From Ignelater luminosus (lineage: Eukaryota > Arthropoda > Insecta > Coleoptera > Elateridae), in the NCBI GenBank assembly GCA_011009095.1, contig VTPC01003819.1, positions 8,548-72,547 on the forward strand: DNA of 64,000 nucleotides. The letters are read 5' to 3'. Below, piece after piece: positions 11,201-23,200 of the stretch (position 1 is its first letter; the number at the start of each line of letters is the position of its first letter). Made by a program: the position numbers and the translations under genes. The notes under the pieces are model-generated. The model was not told the origin of the DNA, did no database searches, and was given only the letters and a program-made list of their open reading frames with translations.

Positions 11201-14200
11201 TTAACATTAGAGGACACAAATCAGCTATGGGATATGTTTACTGACAAAACCTTATCCACATTAACGGAACAATTCTTCATTCATATACTAAAACTGCTTA
11301 ATGTTTTTACTCATGTAATAGATGAAATTGTTCCCACACAACCACAAAATAAACCTGTCTTACCTAATCTACCTACTCCTTCAACATTATCACCAATCAA
11401 AAGGAGAAAAAGTGATTTAGGTGAAAGAAGTAAAACCATCTCACCTGGAAAAGTACCTGAAAAGGATGATAAGGGTGAAAAGAAAAATGAAAATACAAAA
11501 TCAAATTTAATGGGCTACTTTATTACTACACCACATTATTTGAAAATTCATGAATTACTAAGAACAGCTTATACCAACTATAAGGTAAGTTGGTATCAGA
11601 AATTTATTGACATGAATTTCACACTGGTAAGAAATCTTGGGTAAAGGCATCTACAGCTACATATTACCTAAAACGATCTGGATTTCACACTGGTGAAAGT
11701 CTTTATAAAGAATATTTTTTGTATTGTTTTATTTATTTATTTTTTTCTTTACAGACAACATTAGATTCGGAAGCTTCAGAGAAATTCCTAGATTTATTAA
11801 AGACAACATTACAAACACTTTCTCAACTCCTAGAGTTAGCTACCTTATTAGAATCTGGTAGAATATCAGAAGAAATATTGAACTATTGCCGTTGTACTTT
11901 TAATCTAGAACCTTCATCAACAGTTGAATGTGTTCAACAGCTATTAAAAAGTCTATTTGGTACAAATCTAACTTGTAATGCTTCAGATATCTTAAATATT
12001 TCTGATAATAATAAGCAATTAAAAGTAAGTCTCTTTTTCTTTTAGAAGATTTAATTTTAATACTATTAAATTTAAAGGTAAGAAACAATGAAGGATTATT
12101 TTACCACAGTATTTTTCAAAAGCCGTATAGTGATATGTCTGTATGTGTAAATAGCTTCCATAATTCACATAAAGTAGATCGAGATGGAGATAATACAGTT
12201 ATGGGTTATTTGCATCGAAAAGAACATAAAAAATCATCAGTACTGCCAAGAGGAGCTGATAAGATTCTTGCAAATTATATCCGTCTTTTTGAACCTATGG
12301 TTATAAAATCATTAAAAGTAAATCTGTTTATGTTTTTAAATTTTATTCCATAAATAATTTCTGCTCTATTTTTAGCAATACACTATAACCAGCGATGTCA
12401 AATTACAATGCAAAGTATTACAACTCCTATGTCAATTAGTTCAGTTACGAGTTAATTACTGTTTACTAGATTCTGAACAAATATTTATTGGTTTTGTATT
12501 AAAACAATTTGAATATATTGAAGAAGGACAGATACCGTAAGTTGATTCATTTTTTTTTTAATTCAGTTTCTTACATTTATATAAAATAATTATAGGTTTT
12601 CAAATGAATTAATACCGAGAATTTTTAATTTCTTGGTACATCTATCATATGGAAAGCAACATTCTAAAAGTATAATTGGTGTACCTAAGATTATTCAATT
12701 ATGTGATGGACTCATGGCAAGTGGTCAACCACCTCTAACTCATTGCATTCCAGCTCTCGAACCAGTAGTTGAAGATATATTTTTATTCAGAAACAAATCC
12801 AATACTTCTGATTTTAAAGAATTAGAAACAACCCGAGAAGTTTTATTGTCAATGCTTTTACGATTATTAGAATATTCTGATGTAATACATTTATTAACAA
12901 TGATTCTCAATGAAAGTAAATATTGCACTGATAATTCCGATAAATGGTTAAGGTGGTCAAAGCAGGTTACTGATGTTTTTCTTCCAATGTTAAAACAAAA
13001 TAAAATTTCCATAAACAATAAAGCTGCCTTAACTTCTCTTAGAAAATTAGTGTTCATCTTAAATCCTAGTGTGTTTAAGCCATTAAATGATGTTCTTATA
13101 ATTCTTTTTGATGAGCCTCCTTATAAGGTAAGTTAGATCTGTGAATAAAGTTCTTATAAGTTCTTACATTAAACGAAAATTTACAGGGTAGTTCACTTTC
13201 ACAAATAAACCGTTGGCTTGGCAAAGTTCTTACTTTGTTTCTAGTAGTATCACAGGTTAAGGAAGAGTTCCTTTTATTAAAAATAATGGAAGTACAATCA
13301 GAATTTGTTCCACGAAGTATTTTCTGCAATATATCAACAACAGCCGATCCACTTAATGTTACAAATACTACTGAATTTTTTAATGGAATAATTCCAGAAG
13401 TTATTTTTATAAGATATATTTTTCGTGTAATTGATATTGCTGTAGATAAATGTGTTGATGTTATTAATGAACAAGATTTTTTTCTAATTGAACAAATATC
13501 TAGTTTTTTAATGTTCTGCCTGCATATATTTCAATCAGGTAATAATTATTGTTTATAAGATCTTATGTAATTTTTTATTACAAGTACTTCCTACCTACAG
13601 GCAGTCACTGTAAAATAGCAAATGTAGCTACTGAAATAATAAATTGTGAATTCCAAGTAGATGAAAATGAGGAACCACTTCCTTTAGATGACATCAATCA
13701 GAACATGCTTAAATTGGCTCCATTTTGTCCAACTGTTACATTTGAATGGTGCTATTTGTTAGCTTTACTGAATTATAGCAACAGAAAATTTTGGTCGAAA
13801 ATTATACAAATAACGGAAAGTTATGGAATTGTAAACCATTTGTATGTATTTTATTCTAGTTTTATTAGTTAATTTTACATTGAATTTCTTACAGGCAAGA
13901 TTCTTCAATCATTCCAAAATTTAATTGTATCAACTTAGAAATAGTGCGTGTCGGAGGAACAATCGTATTCTGTGATTATTTGGTAAGATTAAGGGTGCAT
14001 GAAATGATCTCGGTTTTAATTACTATAACTATTTTCAGAATGAAAACATGACTGATGGAGAACAATTATCATGGTTTTTAGTTAATAATATTGAATTACT
14101 TGTAAGATTGTGTGACGAAGAACCAGTTTGTGAATTTTTATCTTCTTTACATCGAAATTCATCTGCTAGTGGTCTAGTTATTCAGGCTATAACAACTAAA

Positions 14201-17200
14201 TGTCTTCCTATTGTAGAGGTGATTTTAATATCAATTTTGTTACTACTTTCTGCCTGCATAAAACTTTGCAACTAGTTGGCATTAAATAAATACGTAGTCA
14301 GGTCATAAGTTCTGTCCCAAGATAAAAGCAACACTGCATAAAACAAATGAAATCAAGAAACAAAATTTTATTAGAATATGAACTGTAATAAAACTATGAA
14401 CACGTCAGTTTACATTTTATTTGAAATGGCCTTCACGTGCTTGTAGACAGGCTTTTAATCTTTGAGGTCAGTCATCATGGTAGCACATACCATATTCATA
14501 TCAATATTGGCCACTGCCTTCAGCTGCTTTAAATTCCTGTGATGTGACAAAATCTAAGCGAGTGAGATCTGGACTTGGTAAGGGTCAATCTTCATGTCTA
14601 ATAAAGTTGATATTTTGGCAACAAAACCATTCTTGCAAAGATTAGGCTTTGTGAGTTGGTGCTGAGTCCTGTTGAAAAACTCAGTGCTCATTCTTAAACA
14701 TAGTGGTACTCAGAGACTTTACAATTCCCTCTAAAATGTCTTCTTAATACACTTTAGCCCCAGTTTTCACGCCTTTTTGACAGAAATGAACTTGTGTGGC
14801 CCCCAGATAAGAAATTCCCAACCAAACCATCACAGATGCCAAGTGATGACCTCGTTGAACAATAGCAACCTTTTTGGCAGCTTCAGAACTGATATGAGCA
14901 TATACTCTATCATTTTGCTTGTTAAAATGTTCTTCCATAGTAAAAATTTGTTCATCTCTGAAAAGAATCTCTCGATGCTTGTTATCTGCATACCGACGTA
15001 GAAGCNNNNNNNNNNNNNNNNNNNNNNNNNNNNNNNNNNNNNNNNNNNNNNNNNNNNNNNNNNNNNNNNNNNNNNNNNNNNNNNNNNNNNNNNNNNNNNN
15101 NNNNNNNNNNNNNNNNNNNNNNNNNNNNNNNNNNNNNNNNNNNNNNNNNNNNNNNNNNNNNNNNNNNNNNNNNNNNNNNNNNNNNNNNNNNNNNNNNNNN
15201 NNNNNNNNNNNNNNNNNNNNNNNNNNNNNNNNNNNNNNNNNNNNNNNNNNNNNNNNNNNNNNNNNNNNNNNNNNNNNNNNNNNNNNNNNNNNNNNNNNNN
15301 NNNNNNNNNNNNNNNNNNNNNNNNNNNNNNNNNNNNNNNNNNNNNNNNNNNNNNNNNNNNNNNNNNNNNNNNNNNNNNNNNNNNNNNNNNNNNNNNNNNN
15401 NNNNNTTTTTTTGGTAAACCTACTTACAAATTTAATGAAATATTGAAGATTTATAATTTTGCATATACTGGGTGTCTCAGACCACCCGTCCACCCCTATT
15501 AAAATTAAGGGGTTTGAGATTTTTTGATGAAACAAACGGTTCCTTAACTAATTTCGCCGTTCTCTTTCCGATGATGTAAAAATTGAAAACCCCTGAGTCC
15601 CCCTTATAGGGGAGACTGGGGGCAATTTTAAAATTGCAAATGGAAACCCCTATATTTTATTGTGAATTTGGATTCTAAGCCACAAAATATGTAGAATTTA
15701 TTTGAAGCATTTTTTCGATTCGTAACAGATGGCGCTACAAACGCAAAAAACTTCTTAGCTGAAATTTTGCAATTATTCCACAAAATACACTTCCGATCAA
15801 AAGATTAAAGTAAACACACTGAATGTTATCGAGATAATTATAAAACTGTGCTAAGATTGAGCTGCCAACTCCCCTGGGACAATTTATTTATTTATTCATT
15901 TAGATGTTTAATTTCAGTTTGACATGCAGTTTAGAATGCAAAGTAATTTTTTTCATTAGACATGCAGGGATTAAGAAAATGGGTAAAAACTGGGGATCTG
16001 TATAAAATGTCATAGCACACAGCACAACACTTTTTTAATATTGCTATCTGAGTCTTGCAGAATTTCATTCATGTAGAACAATAGCCACGAGGACCAAGGT
16101 TTTTGGCGCCAATTATCTATAAAGTGGTTTTCTTCTGAACTACATTAATTCAGTTTCATTTTGAGAGTACACTTCACATGAATTATTAACAGTTAAATGT
16201 GTAGAAAGAAAATTATATTTATGTATTCATAATTCATATATTGATTATTTGAGCTGGGTCGTTCAAGAATCAGTTCTCACTAACAATAACGTGTACTTGG
16301 TAGGTGGGTCATACCACTGCTCGGACCTAATCACAAGCAATGCATGCATTGCAATGACTGGGTGTGCAAGACTGGTGGGAAGCAAAAACCTAAAACGTCC
16401 TCGGCTTATTAATTATTAATTAATTCTAATAAGGAGCACCTACTATAATATCATGCAGTATGAGCTCTTTGCTGCCATGGCACCTATGGCAAGTTATCTC
16501 AATTGCACATTCTTGTACAAGCCTTGCAAGGAGGTTATTGATATTTGTCAAATTTTTATTTTTATGATGTTTGACCTTACATAACCTACATAATCATGTC
16601 ATTTTGATTACTATGCAATCCTACTTACTTATGAACAAGGACCGAAGTTAGGTTTTTTATCAAGCAAGTATAATTTTCTAGTTGGCACCTGGGATGCTTA
16701 TTTGAAATTGTGCTCACATTTCAATCCTCTTTTCTTAGCAGCGACTTTATTTACTTGTTTGTTTGTTCAGAAACTAATTATTGTTATACATGTTACAGCC
16801 AACATTTAGAACGAAGATTTTGAAAACTGTGGAAAATGCTCATCCATCTCAAGTAGGAGCTCTTTTATGTCTTCTTTTACCAAAATTATTGAATTGCCAG
16901 CAATTAGCCTTATCGAGATTAGTGGCAAATTTAGCTAGCAGAAAGATTGAGCTTCTATTAACAATGTCGATGGAAGAAGTTAGTAATCAACTACCTAAAG
17001 AAGATTTAATGAGAATTATGGATTTATTAGTAGAAACAAAATTAGTTAAAAAGTAAAATACCATAAATTGTTATAATTGCTAATTTTATTCATTATGCAT
17101 TTTTAGGCATGAAGCATTAGTGAGTCTACTAAATAAATTAGCAACTCAGTATTATGACCTTAGCCCTCTGGAATTTGATCAGAGACGTACCGTAAATCCA

Positions 17201-20200
17201 GAATATGTCAAAAAACTTCAGATAAATAAAGTATGGTACGTTTCACAAGTAAAATCTAAAAGTCGAAGTAACGGTGTTGGTTTAGAAATATCAGAATTGT
17301 TAAGTTGCTTGGATTATGGAGATTTAATAAATATCATGTCCAATAAAGACTTTAACAAGTTGATTTTAAAAGATTGCATTGCCTGGAGTATTAATCACAT
17401 GAAAGAAAATAATTTAACTGAAGAGCCATGTTTATTAAAAGCCACTATTAATATCTTAATAAAGAATGTTACCCATATAAAAAATTTGTTACCAAAACCA
17501 CATCAGGTTTGTTCTTTTATCTTATAAATTATATTGAACAAAAATATTAAGCAAATTTTGTTTTTTTAAGGTCTATAGAGTTATTGGCCGCCATGAGTTA
17601 CCATTAGAAATAAAATATTCCAATCGCCTAACAGAATTACTGTCTGATGAATTATTTTGGAATTATCTATATGATATAATCCCTTCTGTAACATGTTATA
17701 TTGACTCTAACCTCTCAGTACCAGATAATACTTTAGAAGATTTTACAAAATTCTCAATAATATGTCTAGAATCTATTAATTACCTCATTGATACAGATAA
17801 AAATAATTTGAATATTGAATATGTAGATACTGCTATACATTGTGCAAAAGTAATTGTAACCAGTAGTCATTTATGCAGTATACTGGCTCGTGATTCTCAT
17901 ATGTCATGGTTGTGTTCGGCTATAAACAGTATTTATAAGTTAATATCACACCTATTATTAGGTAACGAACCATTACCAGATATTCCGAAATATGGCTTAA
18001 TAATAACATTGGAACATTCTGATACAGTTTGTGCAGGACATGCATGCCATCAATTGTCTGTTCTAGTTTCTTGGTTGGAAAAAATTCAAAATTCTATTGT
18101 AAATATTCCAAAATTCTTGTTAAACTCCATTAAAAGTATTATTATATCATTATGTAGATTACCATTAGTGAATTCTTATTTGTTGACTCCACCATGTGCG
18201 TGGAAAAATGGTTTAACTGCTCGTTTATCTGGTACTTTTAATACACAAATCCCTCCTGTACCTATAGATTTTTTACAAGAAGTTGATATTTTGGAAGAAT
18301 TTATCTATAGGTAACTAAATTCATTATAAAATCCACATTTAAGATATTAACATTTCCTTGCTGTAGAATAACACTGTTAGGCTGGACAAGTAGACAACAA
18401 TTTGAAGAAACATGGATGTGTTTGTTAGGTGTGTTAAGTTCAAATCCTACAGAAGATAGCATACCTGAAGAAATAAATGCAATAACTCATGTTACAAGTT
18501 TAGCAGTTCAGGCAATTACGTCACTTTTATTGCAAACTTTGTGTACTCCTACTCTTGGAGATAAAAACGTTTCGAAGTTGCTGCATGTATCGAGAGATCT
18601 ACAAATTGATAATAACAGTACATGGTAAGAATTATTTACATTAGGAATATCATTATTGCATCTTCTTTCTCTTACTAAAATAAATGTTTATAATATTCAT
18701 CATATAAATCTTTCAGCATAAAAAAATTAAAAAATGTACACAATAAACTTGAGTACAAATTTAACGAACATGCAAGATCTCTAAGAAGCCGTACTACATT
18801 AATGAATGTCTTTAATAAACCAAATCTAGAAAAACTCAGTAACAGTTATTCGTTTGGTCAACTTTCTGTAGAATATTTATTGATTTCTGCTAAGATTGTG
18901 GAAATAGTTGATGAAACAAGAGTTGCTGCAGAAGTGTACGCAAAACGACAAAAGATTCTAGATGAAAGTGGATTAGATTTAAACTCGTGTCTTCAATTTT
19001 TAATTGATCTATATTCACAGTGGATAAAAATGCAGGTAATTATTTTTATTTTAGATATTATGTCTTATTATTAGTATTTGTTTAAATACAAATGCAATAG
19101 TGACTAATGTAAAGAGGGTAACAACTGGCAGTGTTTTTAAAAATAAAGCTTTTGCAGTTTTTAAATTTAAAACTTTTTATGTTACTTCTCACAATTTCAA
19201 ATTGAGTTGAGATTCAAATTCAAAGATGATAGTAGAAATTAAGCTGTGGGTAAAATTTCTTTTCTTCAATAATTTGCCTTTCAAACCCTATTTATGCTAT
19301 TTTTTAACATAGTTTTTAGGCAACCCTAGTCTCATGATAATTTGATGTCATTAAATATATGCTTAAATAAGCTGTAAATCTGTCATATTTCGCTATGTCA
19401 CAGTATCATTCAACGAGATAACCATGAGTCTCAGAATCACGATTCTTTAAATTCATTTTTAAGTTTTAGTTTTATTAGAAATTTATCTGAAACTTTTAAA
19501 AATCAATTTATTTATTTACCAGTTTTTATTTTCTTCAAATAAATAGATTGCAAACAATTGTAACATTAGGAATGAAGTAAACAAGTATAATGTGCTGCAG
19601 TGACAGTTTTACATATAAGGAGCAAGTGAGCAACTGTATTTCCTAATAAAACAAGCACGAAATCAAAAGCTGGTATTCAATAGAATTTACTTTTAAATCT
19701 GTTGCAGAAAATTAAAAATGATTTTTTAAATGCAACCAAATCGCCTTAACTTTAATGAATAATGAATGACTGACAGTTAAGCATAATTGCATAAACTGGC
19801 TATCCTCAATCTGCACTGTAGAACTGTAATGTAAGATTGTTAGAAAGCAAATGGACAAGTTGGATGCATTTCAGCTGTATTTCTGATGAAAATGAATGAG
19901 AGTTTATTACAGAAACCCTTTTCAATTAATTCGTTTGGTGAAAAACTAGAAATTAAAAAATTAAATAAGATTTACGATTTTGTTTTATTCATTTTGTTAT
20001 TAAGTATTAATTAACACCCTTAAAGCAATATTTCACTACCACCTTTTCGTTCACTCCCGTCCTCTATATGCCACAACAACTCATTGTTAAAAAAAAAAGT
20101 TTTTAAATTTTGGCAGCCATTTTGACCATGTTCCCGAAGAGATATCAAAAAACAAAGACACACGTGGTCTTTACTCAAAGTCATTTTTCTAACCACTTTT

Positions 20201-23200
20201 AAGAAGGGCTCCTTGTACAATTTTTTGAAACGCGTGAGGCATCCAATGTTGGAATCAGAAAAACAAAAAGAGAAACCAAATAACCAAAGCCAGTTGATGT
20301 GAGATAAAGTACCAACACCAAACAAAAGACGAATATAAATTGAGCTCAATAACGATTTTTCCTCCGCTAGAGACGCTGTTATTCCACATCAAGTTTGACA
20401 CATTTAAACGTCAGCTTATAAGTTTGAGGTTATTAGAATTTAAATTTTAGAAAAATGTAATTATCATTGCCTTGTTGTTGCGTATTTATTCTTTGCAAAA
20501 CAAGTATACAGCACGACCAACCTCAGAAAAGCCCCGGAAAATATGTGAACTAATTTCAATAACAAACAACGTCGACCAATCAGGAGCGTAATTTTACTCG
20601 AGTACATTAACTGACAAAAAGTTGTCCTAAATCCATTACATGTTATTGGTGATGGTTAGTTTTATTTAAATTTCTCGCCAAAAGATTTTTGGATGCGAGT
20701 GTACTTGGTAACTTGTAGCTCCCCCGTACACGCCCACTCAGGGCTTTTCTGAGGTTGGTCGAGCTGTATTTCCTATTTCCTCGAAGTCATGTTTATCACT
20801 TTTTGCTGTAAAATCGATTTCGTAGTGGTCGCGCAACCGTTTTTAAAAACTGAGAACTCAAATAATTGTATCATGTAATTTGTATGATCAGATCAGAAAT
20901 ATAAGTTAAGTTTCCGAAAACGCGTCTAATGCGCAACAACAAGGCATTAATAATTACTTTTTTTAAGTTTAAATTCTAATAACCTCAATATGAACTGACG
21001 TTTAAAATTGTCAAATTTGAAGTGGAACACCAGCACCTCTAGCAAAGAAAAAATCGTTATTGAGCTCCATTTACGATCGTTTTGTGTCAATACTTTTAAT
21101 GTGTTTTTTTAGTGTATGAACAACTGTTCGGGTACTCGAACACGGAAAATAAACAACATTTATGGGAAGATATAGCAGATCATCCATGTTTTCAATCACA
21201 AATAGATAATAAAGATTAATAAAAATTGTTTTACAGTGATTTCAATAATCATGTCAAAAATGTTTTTTGTGTATCTAGTAATAATGTAGAAAAGATTAAT
21301 AAATGGATTTTACAGCAATTATATCAATCTCCATTATATTTTATTGCACTGCCAAAGTGTTACAATTTACAAAAGCCAATATCGAACACTAAAATAAACA
21401 TCTGTCAAGTGTCAACCGCCATTTGCTACTCTAACTCGTTTTTTAGTTTATTTTTCGAACATTTGTTTAGAACATAATATTCAGTGTTTGAGATAACCGT
21501 ACTCGAACATGCGGTGCAATTTAAAAACAGCCTTTATCTCACATCACTGGCTTTGCAAATATCAAAAAGAACACCAAAAGAAAATGAAAAATTAGAATGC
21601 AAACAATGTAATAATCGACAAAACGTAACAAAATTACAAGTGTCAAATTCACAAATCATACAAGCAGTAAAACAAAATAAAAAATGAAGTGAAATGAAAC
21701 AAATTTCCATGGCAATATAATTTACTTTATCTGTGATGGAATTAGTAACGATCTTTCAAGCATTAAAAAAAAACCTTAATTTTCTCAAAAATGGTTGAGT
21801 TTACGAAAGAATTGCAAGAGGTGAACTTTTAAATAATAGTGCTCAAATTTTAAAATTCCGCCTGTAGAAACAGTTGTAGGCCTTCAAAGAGAGGTGTACA
21901 TGTAAAACTCTGCGTTCCAAATTATTAATTTCGTTGATATTTCAGGAAAAAGATCATCTTAACTCCACAAACCAACATACCAAATTTCATTACGATTGAT
22001 AGATTCAGGGAGACACAGTTAGAAGATTAAGAAAAATTGTGTTGATTTTGACAGCTTATAACCCAAAAACGAGAAACTTGTTACTTTTTTTTTTTCAATG
22101 AATCGTCATTTGTTCCCCAGAATCAGTGGTTAAGCATTGTCTGTGTTATTTCAGGACACCCAGAGAAAACTTTGCAACATACAATTATTATTAATAATAT
22201 ATCAAATACAATTAAATAACACCAATACATTTAGGTTTAGACCTCCATAATGATATATGGATGTAATACTTTGTCTGTATCACAATAGAACCTAAAGCTG
22301 ATTTCTGCAAAAGGATCCCTCATGGTGGGAGTTTATTGTTAGGATTAACAAGAAAGTCCAAAGTCTTCTCCACAAGATTTTATTATTAAAAAATTAATTA
22401 TAAATTCTCATACATGTTTCAGTTACTTCTAATTAGTTTTGTAACCATCTTCAACTCTCCTATAAGTGGACTGACAGTGAATACATTGAAAACTAATTTT
22501 TAGAATTTAATATTTTAATATTCAACAATGTTGTTCTTATTACTGTTTGATAAATAAAAACTTGTAACAATGGAAAAGTAAAAAAACCATAAATTAGAAA
22601 ATTTTCTCTTTACGTCAAGATAGTTTAAGTTTTTGAATTTTATACTCGCTTGAAGATGGTTACAAAAGTAATTAGAAGTAACCGAAACATGTACAAGAAT
22701 TTATAATTAATTTTTCAATAATAAAATTTTGTGGAGAAGACTGAACTTTCTTGTTAATCCCAATAGAAGCTGAGTTTATATTTTTACTATTAAATTACAT
22801 TTGAAGTAGAAACAGTCCATCATTCACTTATACTTTGAGATAGAATTCTGAAACATGGAATATTGAAAGCTAAGATCGCTTCTGATTTTAGCAGAAATGG
22901 CATCAACTTTATTTTTTTTTTTTTAATAATACCTTGTATATATTTTTTAATAATCTGATTCTACTTTAAATTCTGTGTTCCTTGATATGTTATTTGTGAT
23001 ATTTTGATTTAACATAACCTCAAAAATGCTCAATTTCCTAAAATAGGATGGCCATGATTTAACATATCTTTTTGGGAATTTTTGTCAACTCCTCTGTAAA
23101 TTGCAAAAAATGGTTGCTTTTCCAAGCTAGATTTAGAATACAATTGCTGATATAAAAATAGGAAAAGCTATTTTTAAGAAATTTGGGATTTATTACTAAG

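Larger units (their letters stand above)
14219..16798 (+). other. HTT intron 20 (2.6 kb), with a mariner copy and an assembly gap
   Basis: Holds an antisense mariner copy (from 14297), a 400 bp gap of N (15006-15405) and about 1.4 kb of AT-rich sequence. CTGGGTGTCTCAGACCACCC near 15470 looks like the terminal repeat of another insect MITE, but no partner end was found. Apart from that, nothing recognisable lies in 15540-16798. Confidence 0.85.

Noticed and set aside
12740..13329. - strand open frames of 105 and 77 codons opposite HTT exons 16-17
   Set aside because: They are shadows of highly conserved HTT coding on the + strand and show no domain of their own.
14919..15446. Long open frame spanning 14919-15446
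   Set aside because: Nearly all of it is the run of N; the rest is antisense to a mariner transposase.
21113..21480. Extra huntingtin exons in intron 25
   Set aside because: HTT exons 25 and 26 are adjacent in the family, join in phase, and every conserved block is already accounted for.
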